Counted from the first letter of the stretch, positions 1-17,404 are shown. The stretch: DNA of 64,000 bases from Liquidambar formosana (GCA_039720395.1 CM077820.1:47353425-47417424); one strand, 5' to 3'. A program made the numbers and translations. Notes: generated by a model not told the origin, from the sequence alone.

Positions 1-2833
1 CTCTAGAAAACAGTTCGTAAGTTCCCTCCTTTCCTCCCCCCCCCCCCCCTTTTATAAACCTAACCATTGTTTGTTAGCTGAGAAAATGGAGGAAAAGAAA
101 GTTTTGGATTCTTATGTTTTAGGTTGTTTTGGTTTCCATCAACTCAACTTAGCCAAATAGGTATTGTTATTAAACCCAGTTCCTAACTGATGAAAAATAT
201 AATATGTATAATTTGTAAGTTCTATTTTTATTTTATTGCCCTCTGTTTGGTTGCTGAGAAACCTTAGGTGAAGGAAAGAGAACGGAAGTTCAGATCTAAT
301 TTTTTTTTTTTTTTTTTCTGGTTTCCATTAAGCTAAACAGTTGTGTTAGGATCAGTTTAGTGGATTAGTGGAGTTTCTGTTTTATCGGGTCCTAAACAAT
401 GGTAGAATGAGATTAAAAATTATGAATTATTTTTCTTACACTTTCTCAGAAACCGAACTGAGGTTTTCACGTTCTGTGATTTACTTGGAGAAAGTTAGAG
501 ATCTGAGACCCTAACCCTTGAAGAATCTTTAAGATTTGAGACCCGAACTCTGAACTTTAAACCCCCAATTGGGTTTCTAAGAAAATGAGGAAAAGAAAGG
601 AAATGAAAATTTGAATCCTACCCTTTTGTGTGCTTATTTTGATTCTCAGAATGAAGATAAACCCAACTCAAAAAGGATTAAGAATAGAAGATTGGAAGCT
701 TCAATTTATCTTATTTTCTCACATTCTCATGGTTTTTCTATTTCATTGGACGCAGGTCATTGATGTTCTTCATCCAGGCAAAGCCAATGTTTCCAAGGTA
801 CATCTTTTATTCAATACTGTTTTCCCCCTGATTTTCTGTTGATCTTTGTGCTTGCAGTGCAATTTTTGTGATTCTGTGGTGCCATACGTAGTGTATTGTT
901 ATTGAGTGAGTGATTGATATGGGTTTGTTGGTCTTGTATATTTTGTTGTGAAGGCGGAGCTGAAGGAGAATGGCAGCAATCTATGAGGTGAAGGACCCGA
1001 ATGCATTTTGTATTCAAATTCCGGACCCATTTTGGTGGTGGGAAATCTACTGGTTTGGTTTGATATATGATTCCGTGGAGGAATGCGAAGAAATATGAGC
1101 CCAAGTACAGGCTTATCAGGGTAAATCTATGTGACTTTACTCTTTGTTTCCCATATTAGATAATTAGTTCTGTTTATGAGTGCTGTAATATATTGTATTT
1201 TGGTCATCTTCAGAGGGTATGAACATGACAGTGTGGCAATTACTAGTGTCTTCATTCATTACGGTTTGATTCATAATTCGTAACATAATATTTTCTTGTT
1301 TTTAAGGATGAGTTTTGTTTCAGAATTCCTAATATCATAGTCTAATCACATGATGACAATGTTATTAAGTGGATTGAAGTCATAGGTGGAGGCCCTTAGA
1401 AACCTCAACCTTCTATAGTGAAGCAATTGATTTCTCTAGATCCATAGAATTTTTGTAGTCACCTGAGATTGCATATTTGTGCTGAATTCTCTAACTTAGA
1501 AGAGCAGCTCTGACCTTTCAGAAATATTTTTGTGGTCACCTAAGATTGCATATTTGTGCTGACCTTTTTTCGTGGTTCTCTCTTTTTTTTGCCACTTGTT
1601 TTTCTCCTTCTACTCAGAAAGAATTTTTCTGCCCCTTATATGTTCTTTTTCTTTCTAATATAGATTCATTTTCCATTGGAAAGAGGAGTACCATGGTTGG
1701 GTCATTTTGGACCCACCTAAATTTAACTCAATTCAAACCTGACCCACTCCTATATCTATTATTGGATTAGGATGAGGACTCTATCCAATGTATTAGATTA
1801 AACACAAGACGTCATGGAATTCTTATGATGCTTAATGGTGGTAGGATTTCAAACCATGTAAATCTCGTGGTTTAAATACTTGTGGATTGACCCACCCTTG
1901 GGTAGCCCAATTTGTAAGGGCAAACTTGTTATTGTGTGGTTAGGCGCACGCCGCACGGTCATGGGTTCAATTCCCTGCTAGGACAATCCAAGATTTAAGT
2001 GGGTGGCCATGGTGGTGGGTTGTTGTGCTAGTCTCCCCGGGGGTTTAGTTTCCATGGGTGGGTCTAAGGCCCTGTTGTGGGATGGTTACCCCATTATTTA
2101 AAAATAAATAAAATAAATAAATAAATAAAATTAAAAATTAAAAAATTAAAAAATTATTTAAAAAAATACTCGTGGATTTGTTGAAATCATGGTGGGGTTA
2201 ATTGCAAAGCATTCTCAGAGTGAATGGCTTGACACTTTGATTGATGGTATTGAAATATAGTGAAGGTATCTTGAACAACTTTTGGTGTTTCCAATTTCTA
2301 TGCCTCCGATTGATTCATCAAGTCAAAGTTTTGCTATGAAATTTAGGAATTACGACCCTGATTATCTGGGTTAGGACATTCTTAAATTTCCAGAAATTTC
2401 CTTGAGATCACATTTTCTGACTTCTAATGCAATATTGTTTTGATGAAGACTTGTAAATTTGTAATGCAATATTGTACCCTTATGAATGAATCAATTGCAT
2501 TAAAATGGGTAGAGGCCCATCTAAGGATTTCACTTGTGTCATTTCTTATAATATCTTTTCTCATGCTGCACTTCTATAATATCTCTCATGATGCACTTTG
2601 AACCTTGTGTTGGCAGAATGGACTTGATACTAAGGTTGAGAAGTCTAGGAAGCAAATGAAGGAGAGGAGAACAGGTCCAAGAAGATTCGTGGAGTAAAGA
2701 AGGTACGAAACCATATATTTTGGTTTTCATTTGTCTTGGTTTTCTATTGCATTAAATCACTTCTTACCTTACTATGGTTTCTTGTGTGCAGACCAAGGCT
2801 GGAGATGCTGCGAAGGCTGGAAAGAAGAAATGA
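1..2833 (+). pseudogene. RPS24: 40S ribosomal protein eS24, 3' part, probable pseudogene
   Basis: eS24 is a small-subunit ribosomal protein of the cytosol. Five exon pieces are visible: 1-16 (ends SRKQF, then a GTAAG donor), 756-797 (VIDVLHPGKANVSK), 954-1120, 2617-2702 and 2792-2833 (TKAGDAAKAGKKK, stop). Splice borders are GT-AG, and the order and residues fit the family from about residue 20 to the C-terminus. The reading frame is broken in exon 954-1120: bases are missing near 970, near 1005 and near 1055, and one is extra near 1080. One base is also missing near 2668. The gene therefore cannot give a full protein as written. It keeps its introns, so it is not a retrocopy. All the faults are 1-2 base changes in or beside short runs, so sequencing error is a real alternative, although other genes in the window are intact. 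The first codons lie left of the window. Confidence 0.85.
1918..2165 (+). repeat. tRNA-derived SINE, family 1, in eS24 intron
   Basis: A tRNA-like head contains a box-B-like motif (GGGTTCAATTCCC, about 1964-1976) preceded by a box-A-like stretch (about 1937-1950). The body follows and ends in an A-rich TAAA-type tail (2100-2165). A related copy lies on the minus strand at 59901-60117, sharing the head and tail arrangement. It sits in the intron between the third and fourth visible eS24 exons. Confidence 0.7.
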
Positions 2834-3990
2834 GTTTTTTGGAATTTTGAGCCACTCCCAATTCCAATACAAGGCGATGGGGTTTTTAATAGTCATATTC
2901 TTCTCTTGTTAGTTTCAATATGATAATCTTTTGTGTCACTTTGGATTTGGATCTTCATGTGATATGATTTTGTGCTATGTTTTCTCCGTGAGGACCTTTT
3001 TTTTGAGATATTTAGAAAAGTCAGTTATTTTCTGTTATCAGATGCTGTGATTTCAACAGAATTTATTTAGCAATAGAATTTAAGCTTGTGCTTTGTTTGT
3101 TGATTTGCTGAAATTAATGCTTTTGATTTCTTTTATCCAACGTATTCCTCTCTCCAGCTTGAACTTGAAAGAGTTTATTGTTGGCAATGAAACTCTTTGA
3201 ATCAAATTTAATCAAAATTTTTGAAAGTGTTTGCCAAAACTACCATAATAATTTTGGTAGACTTTCTAATTTCCAAGTGACACAATCTGGACCTGGGAAT
3301 TGATGTTGGGTATGTTACCCGATTGATTGGGAGAATATAAACTGGAAGAGCTGACAGATTGATTATCGACCAGATCACTTTCCACTTGATCGGCACACAT
3401 GACATCATCTGGAGAATCGATTTCTCATAATCTTGTGTATTTTTTTCCCCCATTTCTTGTTGCAGTCCTTAGTCATAGGAGAAGAGTAAATATTCTTGAA
3501 AAACATTTAAGCTCGGAAAATTTCTTGTTACTATTCATTCAAAACTATGTGTATATATATATATATATATAGTTACTGAGTGAATAATTTCAGAATAGTG
3601 AAAGCTGAGTGATAGCAAAAATTTTTGCCCGTTTATTATTTCTGAATGATGATTGTAGGTATACTTCAACCAACATGAGGATCTACCATTATAAACCATT
3701 GTTGCTTTTTACAATGATGGGTACACGACTATTTCGTCAGGGAATTTATGAACACAATGTTTACATATTCAGGCATCTATCAAAAGCAACGGCTGCTATG
3801 TTGGAATTTCTATATCATGGATGTTTCCATGGCAACGGATCGGATAATCCATTGATAGGCCTATCCATGAAAACAGTTTTTCAACCCATCGACCAGGTTG
3901 CCGTTAAACCCTCTTGTTTTGGGTCTGGATAGGTTTACCGACGGCCTTAACAGTCCCTTCTTTTATCCAGCCTAAACTGAGTTTTTGACT
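2834..3990. other. Intergenic, no gene recognised
   Basis: AT-rich downstream flank of the eS24 copy. It holds a short (TA)n tract near 3550-3571. Open frames of up to about 107 codons on the plus strand (3609-3932) resemble nothing I know and have no splice or codon support. Confidence 0.6.
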
Positions 3991-4017
3991 TTTTGGGCTG
4001 GTTCAAATTATCAAAGG

Positions 4018-5110
4018 TAAACCACTGATCTGATTTAGAGATCCCATTGACCGTAAGAATTGTTTGCTTAGAAAATTCTGGATTGATAAGGAAACAAAGA
4101 GAAGTGGGTTGACTATAAATTTGAAGTTGAAAAGCTTCACAAATACACCCACGTTTGGCAACGCATGCATACATTAACAACAAATCTGTGATTGTAGCAT
4201 CGAGGATCAAACTTCACAAGCTTTGCATTATCTGGAAAATAACACTACGCAATGAAATTTTTTTTATAGTACATTGCAATTCTACAATATACTTTCAGAT
4301 GGACCTATTTCCACACCCTTTTATGCTAAATCCACACCGCTTCATGAGTAAAATTAATGATAAATGGGTGAAAATAAGGCATGAGGAGTGTGAATTTAGC
4401 AAGAAAGGGTGTGGAAATAACCCCACCCTATACTTTCTCCGATAAAAATAGCCTTTCAGATTACATTTAAAAACAAGTTGCTTTCTACTTTGAATGTGAC
4501 TCTCAAAGTTGTGTGTTGTCACCATATATATCAACTACATGGAGATCGAGAGAGAGAGTGAACGAGCTAGTGTTTAGTCACCTCCAAACACATAGCATTA
4601 CACTTAGGGTCCCAATACATCTTTAACATGTCTCCTTCTTTGTAACCCTAAGTCTCCCACATTATGTAATAACAATTTTCCCTTTTCTCAAGCTTTGCGT
4701 CGTATTGCTCATTGTCTTCTGGATTCATCAATCCAATGGCCATGGCCTTACCATTTTCTGCTCTCCTAGCCCTTCCTATATGCCTTCGATAAGATCCGTA
4801 TAGGATGGCAATTTCGGACTCGTCAACTCTTGCTGCCCAAGAAATGTCTCGACGGTCCATCCATTTCTTGGACTCGTTGGAGTAGAAGGGCCAAGAAATT
4901 CTTCTCCATTCCAAAGGGGCACAAGAGAGAAAGAGAACAACACCTTTTGTGACTGCATGGGCCTTAATGTGAAAGATGAATTCATGCATGCAAAAACACT
5001 GGATTTGAAGCCTATTGGGTTATATTTATGCATTACCCAATCGGTATTCAATCCAAAAGATCAAATCTAGTCTGGTAAATCACTGATCCGATTTAGAGAT
5101 CCCATCTATC
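4018..5110 (-). pseudogene. NAC-domain-like gene fragments, decayed
   Basis: On the minus strand at about 5051-4990 the translation reads LNTDWVMHKYNPIGFKS. This resembles the TNWVMHEYRL stretch in subdomain D of plant NAC transcription factors. The next part of the frame (to 4648) is open for 113 codons but is not a recognisable NAC C-terminus. About 32 bases upstream of the motif (5072-5107) recur at 4018-4048, so parts of the locus are duplicated. No A to C subdomains and no start are visible. A related fragment lies at 23776-24165. I read this as a gene relic; the NAC assignment rests on fewer than 20 residues. Confidence 0.4.
4300..4432. mobile_element. Small MITE-like inverted repeat element
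   Basis: Left arm at about 4306-4340 (TTTCCACACCCTTTTATGCT...) pairs with the right arm at about 4388-4424, whose reverse complement begins ATTTCCACACCCTTTCTTGC. The arms are about 30 bases with few mismatches around a loop of about 50 bases. No transposase is present. It interrupts the NAC-like relic. Confidence 0.6.
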
Positions 5111-6257
5111 ATTCATTCGATGCTTTTGGGGCGAGAGAGAAGGAGGAGGAGAAGAAAAATTGAAGAAAGGATAACGATAGCAAGATACATGCTTAGACAA
5201 GCAAATTGAACAAAACGTATGGGCAAAAGGAGCAGGAAAGGCAATCCATTTATAAGATATGCTTAGGGTTAAAAGCTGTGAACAGCTATGAATGTATTAC
5301 GTCCAGGATCAGGCATAGTTGGGCATGTGAATAAGAACGTTTAATGGCAATTTTAATCTCTTACCAAAACATGTGAGGACTATATAGATTTTTGAAATGT
5401 ATACTAAACGTTTTGAAAACCGGTCCGGACATTAATCTGGTAAAGTGGTGGAATTGGTTTAATTTGGTTCAAGCGGTCGGGTCAAATGAGTTAACCGGTT
5501 AAGATATATAATTGAAATGAAGTTTATAATTATATTTTACCACTGCAAAAAGTGAAGAAAAAAATGTAATTTAGCACTTAAGTATTAATTTAAGCTTAAA
5601 TTTTTAAGTTCAGATTTGAAAACTAATAACTAATAAGTCATAACTAGTGCATCAGAATAAAGAAAACAACATAAATTAATAAGATAACTAAAATAAACCA
5701 CATAAAGTTCAAAAAAAGACAAATTGTCTATTGGTGGAATTTTAACTTTACCATTACTTTATTGCCCAATTAACATGGTTAGGTCAGTGGGTCAATGGTT
5801 GAACCATTTGATCCCATTGGGTTTTTTGGATATACAACTTTTTGGGTTGATTGAATTAATCGGTCCAATAAATATGTTGGGTCTGGTCGAACTTGGTTCA
5901 ACCATTGGATTGGGGTTGGTTTTCAACACATTGATGATTGATGTGTACACAAGGCCAATGAGTATTTTGATGTACATAGAAATAAAATAAATAATTGCAA
6001 TTTTGATACCTTATCATAACAATTAAGCTACCATTATAGTGTTTCCTAGTACGATTTATTTGTCATCTCAATGGATTTAATGATAATGAGGTAATAGTTT
6101 TGTTACCAAGAACTTTTATAACATTCAATTGTTTTCCAATACAAATGCCGTTAGTGAATCCAAAATAAGTATATTTTCATGGAAATCCAAAAAGGTTTCA
6201 TATATTTCCAATATATACAGTGTCTTTTATAGAATTTGAAAAGACAGCTGTATAAAA
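5111..6257. other. Intergenic, AT-rich, no gene recognised
   Basis: Contains GGTT/AACC-rich stretches (5405-5515 and 5760-5930) that look like remnants of a dispersed repeat. No coding signal was found. Confidence 0.5.
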
Positions 6258-6259
6258 TA

Positions 6260-6534
6260 CTCTCTCTGTCCCATAAAGATAAACTATTTTTATAACTTTT
6301 TTTTTCCCAAAATATTTGTCCATTTTGAAAAGTTAATTCATAATTTTTGGAAATTCTTATACTATTCTTTGTTATTTCAATAATTACTTGCAACACAACA
6401 CTCAATAAAAAGTAGGTGAGAGTAATTTTGAAAAAATAGAGTTTAAGAATAAAGGACAAGTGAATGAAATGATGATTTTTCTTAAACTGCGTGTTTTGTC
6501 AAATATGACCTATCTTTGAGGGACAGAGAGGGAG
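6260..6534. mobile_element. Stowaway-like MITE (Tc1/mariner type)
   Basis: Both ends carry the plant Stowaway signature. The left end is CTCTCTCTGTCCCATAAAGA. The right end reads in reverse as CTCCCTCTCTGTCCCTCAAA. Each end is flanked by TA (6258-6259 and 6535-6536), the expected target duplication. It is 275 bp and non-coding. Confidence 0.85.
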
Positions 6535-6536
6535 TA

Positions 6537-7671
6537 TAAATCTTTAACCCAAAAAGTATATACTCGGTATATAATATAATTCAAATATAGAAATATAAAA
6601 AATATTATAATTCAAATATAGATATAGAGTCTTGCATCTTTTATGTCAACAGAAATTCCCTAATTTTACTGCTAATCCTAGATGGACCGGATTCTAAATC
6701 ATCTTATAGAAATTAAGCTAGATAAAAATACAAGTGGGGTTCAAGTCCAACATTTTTCCATTTTTTTTTTTTTTTTCATTTTGGTTACATTGGAGAGGTT
6801 TAATTCCTAGACTTTCTCACACCCCAACTTCACCTGGGAATGTCTAGGCCATAAAGGCTCATGCTAAGTTTTACCCAAACTCTAGGGCCATAGTCTGATA
6901 TTGGCCTGATCCCAATGGCAGCCCAAATTTTGAAGCTCGTGTAATTACAGGAAAAAAAAATTTTCAAATTTTTTTTTTTTCATTTTTGGTTAGTCTGTAA
7001 TTTTTTTTAATTATGTGGTCTGGCCAAGGCTGAGCTCGATTTAGTTAGATCTATCTTGAATACTTTTAAATTTGGGTTTTATCTCAAAGAAACATTCACC
7101 TTTTACCTCTACCTTGACAATGCTCACAAACTCTACTATCCAACTTGGATGGTATCTTCTATCGTAGGACAATTCAATATCTTGAAGTTATTAGCTTGTA
7201 ATTATTGGCACAATTACAACAATGCTTAGGAGCGAAGGGATTGACTTTTTCTTCATCTTTCTATTATGCTAGACTTCAAAGTACACACGGTAATGGTGCC
7301 CCAAAAAAAAAAATGTAAAAGAAAATGCATAAAAATAGGATAAAATGCTTGAAAAAAATATAGTTTAAAACTTTGAGCTTTTAACTATAAGGATGGTCCT
7401 TTTTTTTTTTCTTTTTTTTTTTTTTGGGGGGGGGGGGGGGGGGAGAAGTAAGGTTGGGTTACTTGAGGAAATTTAATTTTTTATTACACTTGCAATTCTT
7501 AGTGATTTGGCAACCTTTCACTTTATAAATAGTCTTTTACCCATGGTGTCCATACCCTTTTCCGGTGAGAGGCAAACCTTTGATCAAGTTTTTGGATTAT
7601 GACTACCTGTGCCACACTGGTTGAAAGGCAATAAATCCTAATGAGGAGAAAAATAAAAACACAAAATCTAT
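6537..7671. other. Intergenic, homopolymer-rich
   Basis: Long T runs (about 6763-6777 and 7398-7425) lead into a run of about 20 G (7426-7443). No gene was recognised. Length calls in these runs are unreliable in any assembly. Confidence 0.5.
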
Positions 7672-7812
7672 TGTTTTGATGGAAAAATTCAAAAGAATGA
7701 TGATCGTCATCATTACATATCATAATAGAAAATCAAAATAAAGACGTTTCATAAATTTCAATACTTTATCTTATAACATCAATTGTGGGATGATTCCAAC
7801 ATTTTAAGTAAG
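7672..7812 (+). repeat. MITE family copy M1 (partial)
   Basis: Shares with 17588-17961 and 24552-24836 the internal block running from an ATCATCA motif through AAATTCAAAATA to ACATCAATTGT and GATGATTCCAAC. The terminal repeats are not clear here, so the copy is probably truncated. Confidence 0.5.
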
Positions 7813-9045
7813 CTGTCCTCCAATTTTTTTTTTTTTTGCTTTTCTGGGCTAACAATATTCAAACTTTCGGCTTAACTAATCTCTTGAACATGAGTAAGAC
7901 CATTCCTCATTCGCATTGATTAATATTCACGATAAACTTAATTGGTAGCTAACCCTTGAAAGGAGTGGAAACTCAAACTTAATACTTTTCATTTCTTGAG
8001 ATTTAAATTCCCAAGTGATCCACATATTAGATGATAAGGTAATAGATTTGTTGTGCCTTTAATAATATAGAAAATCTATTACAACTATTTAATTCACATT
8101 TTGACAACCAAAAAGGTCCCTACTTTTGGGATCCAGATTTGGTCAAAACCATCATTGTGCTAATCTAAATTGTCTATAAAAGTAATGAATGGTTCATATC
8201 AAAATATTGCTATGGTCAACTTAACTCATGTATTTTTTGGATTTTCGATGAACAATTCAGATCACTTCAGCATAGTGATAGAATTTTTTCAAATCATTAC
8301 CAAACCCTTTGACCTTTTTTTGTTTTCGGTCATGAGGTGAAATCTATGTTAAATCTACAAGAAATGCTAAACCAAAAAAGTCTCTCATATTACCCGTTGC
8401 AGACGTTATTTACTCTAGGAAGCCAACTTGCATCTTCCATCTTCCAAGTTACCAATTAAAAGGAATTTTGTCAAAAGGAAAATCAATAAAATCGAGTGGG
8501 GAATAGGACAAAACATAAGCCAAACACATGGACGTGATACGTTGCAGTACAATAAAAGCCTGCAGCATGGAGTAGAATATACTCATAGGATACGGTATCA
8601 TACAAAATGGAAAATGCAAGAAAAAGCCCCTTTATTTCTCCATCTGTACTTGTCACCCCTAGGCTCTTTACATTTCCCAAATTTGCTTGGACATTCATTG
8701 AAAGATGAATAAGAATCTCAGAAACACACAAAGAGCAAGATGAGGTTACAAATTTTTTTTTTATCCCATTTATTTATTTTTTTTTAAGGGGTAAACGTTC
8801 ACATGGGCTAATCGAGGTTGGTCTTAAGGGTATATAAAATTTTTTTTTTTATTTTTTTATTTTTTTTAAAAAATTTTGGGGGGCCAAAGGTAGGTAGGGA
8901 AAAAGGGAAAGTCACAGATACACAAATCGGCATAACTGAATAGAACTAATGAAATAGAGTGTATAAGATTTTACATCTCCTTTAAAAGTTAGGCCATTCA
9001 ATGTGAATTAACCTTATGAGCTCTTGAGCCTATTTTGGGCTGTGT
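7813..9045. other. Intergenic, no gene recognised
   Basis: AT-rich with several T/A runs (8750-8880). A 94-codon frame at 8428-8712 has an equally long antisense frame and no family resemblance. Confidence 0.5.
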
Positions 9046-9048
9046 TTT

Positions 9049-9336
9049 TGCACATGACAACTAAGGACTTCTTTGAGTCTAAATAATTTTGATATATTTT
9101 ACATACTTTTGAAGGCACAAATCGATTATCTCAAATGAAATTACTTAAAAATGTTGGAATCATCACTATAGTTAATGTTATGAGATTTATTTATAGGAAT
9201 TCATAATGTAGCCATTTTACATTTCTATTTTCATTTATGATGGTGGTCATCAGTTTTTTTTTTTTTTCCATTCAACATGATGGATTTGTGACTTCTATAC
9301 TATTTATTTTTATTTGAACACCCAAACAAGCCCTTA
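9049..9336 (-). mobile_element. MITE family copy M2
   Basis: Read on the minus strand it begins GGGCTTGTTTGGGTGTTCAA and carries the same internal order as M3 and M4: CACAAATCCATCAT, ATCATAAATGA, and a CATTAACTATAGTGATGATT block. It ends with complementary sequence near 9060. The termini resemble hAT-type non-autonomous elements. Confidence 0.55.
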
Positions 9337-9570
9337 ACACATTAGATTTTTAGGTCTGAAATGCAACTATGATTAGGTAATAATTTTGTTACCAAAATTC
9401 TAGGTAACACCAATTCATTGTGATGAAGTAGGCAGATTTAGAAAGATTAAAAAAGATTTAGTGACTTGAGCTGTCACGTTTAGATGGCTACTCGATCATG
9501 ATATTTTAGTACTAAGCAAGTTGGTTGACTTGAAAGTTTTACCATTTTTTTCTTCTCTTCTTTTCTTTAG

Positions 9571-11436
9571 GTATCATACCCTACACCTAGTCAAATTCCT
9601 CTCACCTCTGATTTGGGGAACTATCTTGGTGTTCCCCTTGTTCATACAAAAGTGTCTAAACACACTTATAATTTTGTTCTTGATAAAGTTCAGAGTAGAC
9701 TGTCTGGATGGAAAGCCAAATGTTTGAACTTGGCAGGGAGGGCCACACTTATCCAATCTGTTACCTCTGCCCTCCCTATTTACACTATGCAATCTGCTTG
9801 GCTTCCTACCAGTACTTGTGATAAGATAGACCTTCTTAATAGACAATTCTTGTGGTCTAGTATTCCTGAGGTTCGTAAGGTCCACATGGTTCGTTGGGGT
9901 GAGGTCACTAAACCTAAATGTGAAGGGGGATTGGGCATTCGGGAAGCTAGACTTGCTAACATCTCTATGCTAGCTAAATCTAGTTGGCAGATTATCTATG
10001 AACCTGATAGACTTTGGGTTAAAACTCTAGCGGCCAAATATCTTCAAGGTTCCTCTCTTCTTGAATATTCTCCCAAGGCTGGAGTTTCTTCTACTTGGAA
10101 GGGTCTTACTAAAAGCTTTCAATCTATCAAGGGTGGTCTTAGTTGGAAAGTGGGTACTGGTGCCAATATTTCTTTTTGGTTTGATAACTGGTTGGGAGAT
10201 TGTCCTATTTTTGAAACTCTTGAACATGATATTTTTGAAAGCGAACTGCTCCTTACTGTTAGTGATGTCATTAGTGTGGGACGAGAATGGGATCTTTCCA
10301 TCATTCTTACCCCTCTCCCTCGCACTCTCCGTGCTCTTATTCAAGGTACTCCTCTCCCTCAAATTACTAGTATCCCTGATGCCCTCATTTGGAGGAGCTC
10401 GTCCACTGGGATTTTGTCTTCAAAATCTGTCTACTCCTTTCTGAAAGCTCAGGTGTGGTCTCCTGATTCCCATGGTTCTTGGAATTGGATTTGGAAGATG
10501 CACAGCCCCCAAAAGTTTAAATTATTTTTTTGGTTATTTCATCATGATAAAATTTTGACTAATGAACAAAGGTTTAAAAGAAACCTGGCCCCTGATGCTT
10601 TATGCCAAAGGTGCCACTCCACTATTGAAAATTCCTTGCATGCGCTACGTGACTGCTCTAAGGCCAAGGATGTTTGGCAGGAGTTTCTTCCCCCAAATGC
10701 TACCTCCTGGTTCTTTCACCTTCCTCATAATGACTGGCTTAAAGCCAATTTGGATGCAGATTTTATTTCCCCTGCCATTTCCCATAACCTTTCTTGGCAT
10801 ACCTTGTTTATTGCTACGGTTTGGACTATTTGGAGGGCTAGAAATGCTGAATCCATTGACCAAATTCAGCAAAGCACTGTCCTTACTTGTCATCAAGCCA
10901 TCCTTCTAGCTACAGATATTTCTCTTGCTTTGGGGGACCGTAAGTCTAGCATCCCTCCTTGTAACCCCACCTCTGTTTCTTGGACTTACCCCCCAAATGG
11001 GTGGGCCAAACTTAACACAGATGGGAGCTCTTTTGATAATCCCGGCTCAACGGCTGCAGGTGGTCTCATTAGAGATGAAGCAGGTAATTGGTTAAAGGGT
11101 TTTCTATGCAATCTGGGAATTGGTTCTAACCACACTGCAGAATTATGGGCTATACGTCAAGGAATCATTTTAGCCTGGGATATGGGCATCAGGCAGCTCA
11201 TTATTGAAACTGATTCTCTTGCTTCTCTTCATGCTATTGACCATGCTATTTCCATATTTCACCCAGATGGGAGTTTGATTGAGGACTGCAGATCTCTTTT
11301 AGCCCGTTCCTGGCATTGTAGGTTGCAGCATGTTTTTAGAGAGGGCAATCAATGTGCAGACTTTCTTGCTAAAGGAGGGCACCAAATAGCTTGTACTTTT
11401 TTTTGTTATGGATTCACCCCCTCCGGGGTTGTGTAA
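9571..11436 (+). CDS. LINE ORF2 C-terminal part: RT tail, zinc-binding region, RNase H
   Basis: The frame runs unbroken to TGA at 11436, over 600 codons. It begins in the region following the reverse-transcriptase catalytic core (DLGNYLGVPL, with KCLNLAGRATLIQ after it). A zf-RVT region follows at about 10520-10680, with CQRC...H...C ligands (CQRCHSTIENSLHALRDC). The C-terminal third is a plant-LINE RNase H-like domain with NTDGSS, HTAELWAI and ETDSLASL supplying the acidic residues. The element has no start codon of its own; the open frame means recent insertion, not function. It lies between two MITE-rich spacers and is unrelated to the neighbouring genes. Confidence 0.85.
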   Translation, partial: VSYPTPSQIPLTSDLGNYLGVPLVHTKVSKHTYNFVLDKVQSRLSGWKAKCLNLAGRATLIQSVTSALPIYTMQSAWLPTSTCDKIDLLNRQFLWSSIPEVRKVHMVRWGEVTKPKCEGGLGIREARLANISMLAKSSWQIIYEPDRLWVKTLAAKYLQGSSLLEYSPKAGVSSTWKGLTKSFQSIKGGLSWKVGTGANISFWFDNWLGDCPIFETLEHDIFESELLLTVSDVISVGREWDLSIILTPLPRTLRALIQGTPLPQITSIPDALIWRSSSTGILSSKSVYSFLKAQVWSPDSHGSWNWIWKMHSPQKFKLFFWLFHHDKILTNEQRFKRNLAPDALCQRCHSTIENSLHALRDCSKAKDVWQEFLPPNATSWFFHLPHNDWLKANLDADFISPAISHNLSWHTLFIATVWTIWRARNAESIDQIQQSTVLTCHQAILLATDISLALGDRKSSIPPCNPTSVSWTYPPNGWAKLNTDGSSFDNPGSTAAGGLIRDEAGNWLKGFLCNLGIGSNHTAELWAIRQGIILAWDMGIRQLIIETDSLASLHAIDHAISIFHPDGSLIEDCRSLLARSWHCRLQHVFREGNQCADFLAKGGHQIACTFFCYGFTPSGVV

Positions 11437-11520
11437 TTTGCTTTTGGCCGATGGTTTAGGTGTTTCTACACCCCGGCTCTAGCTTGTCTTTTGTATCCAT
11501 TTAACCCAAAAAAAAACACC
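9571..11520 (+). mobile_element. LINE (non-LTR retrotransposon), 5'-truncated
   Basis: Contains the 3' half of a LINE ORF2 and ends in an A run at about 11507-11516. The frame is already open at 9571, just after an in-frame TAG, so the 5' two-thirds (endonuclease and most of the reverse transcriptase) is missing. This is the usual product of incomplete reverse transcription. I could not identify a convincing target-site duplication. Confidence 0.85.
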
Positions 11521-12381
11521 TATCCCTAATTATCTGTATTTTATTCTCAATTCAATTTTTTGTTATATCAAGTAGAATTAAGTTTCAAATCCTTATCCCC
11601 TCCTCCATCATAAGGTGGAAAAATAGGGCATACTTTATAAAAGGGGTCTTGAAAATTTCACTTGATGCATAAATTGTAGTACAATTTTCTATTCTTTTTT
11701 ATTTTTTTAATATTTAATTATGAGTTTTTTTTTTTTTGGCTAAATATAGATATTCTAAAAGTATTCTCTTTCAAGATTTGGGCTAATTCAAGATTTGGAC
11801 TAAGATTAATATCATAGGATATTCGATTTACCTCGAAGCCTTTGCATCCAATAGTAAAAGAGGTAAAGATTTGAACGTAGTATTTCCGATTCTTAAACTA
11901 CCATCTTCGCGGATTGTGTTGCTATATAGGTAAGGGTTACCCATATTTATCTCATCATTATCATTATCAAAATAAAGCACTCAATTGTGTGTGTTTTTAC
12001 CCTTTAGCCCCAACAAAAAAAAAAAAAAAAAAGAAAAAAAAAAGGAAGGAGACGGCATCCAAATCTAATGATAAAACGTGTTTGACCGATAGCGCAGTAC
12101 CCAGAATAAGGTGGAATTTCCATAATAAGGTGCACCGTTGTGCTGAGTTGCTGACTATCCTATTACCCTTTTACCCCCACCTATATAAAATGCTTCCACG
12201 AGTTTCTTGATTGACCGCAAAGAGAAACTTACAGTATATTCTAACTCGTGGACAAGTTTTTCTCGTCCACCCCCACCCCCACCCCCACCCCCCCTCTCTA
12301 TCTCTATATATACAACCCCGTTTCTCACTCATTTCGTGTATACCATTTCCTGAATTCACTCATTTCATCTGAAATTTCATC
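11521..12381 (+). promoter_or_regulatory. Intergenic and promoter/5' leader of the guanosine deaminase gene
   Basis: The distal part is AT-rich with an A run (12017-12042). Close to the gene there is a (CCACCC)-type C-rich tract (12269-12293), then a CT tract and a TATATATA box (about 12305-12312). This leaves a short leader before the ATG at 12382. The layout is typical of a plant core promoter; the start site is inferred. Confidence 0.5.

Positions 12382-17404
<5,023 letters not shown>

Noticed and set aside
9574..10909. Other frames inside the LINE (103, 111, 127 and 115 codons)
   Set aside because: Shadows of the intact ORF2 frame on the other frames and strand.
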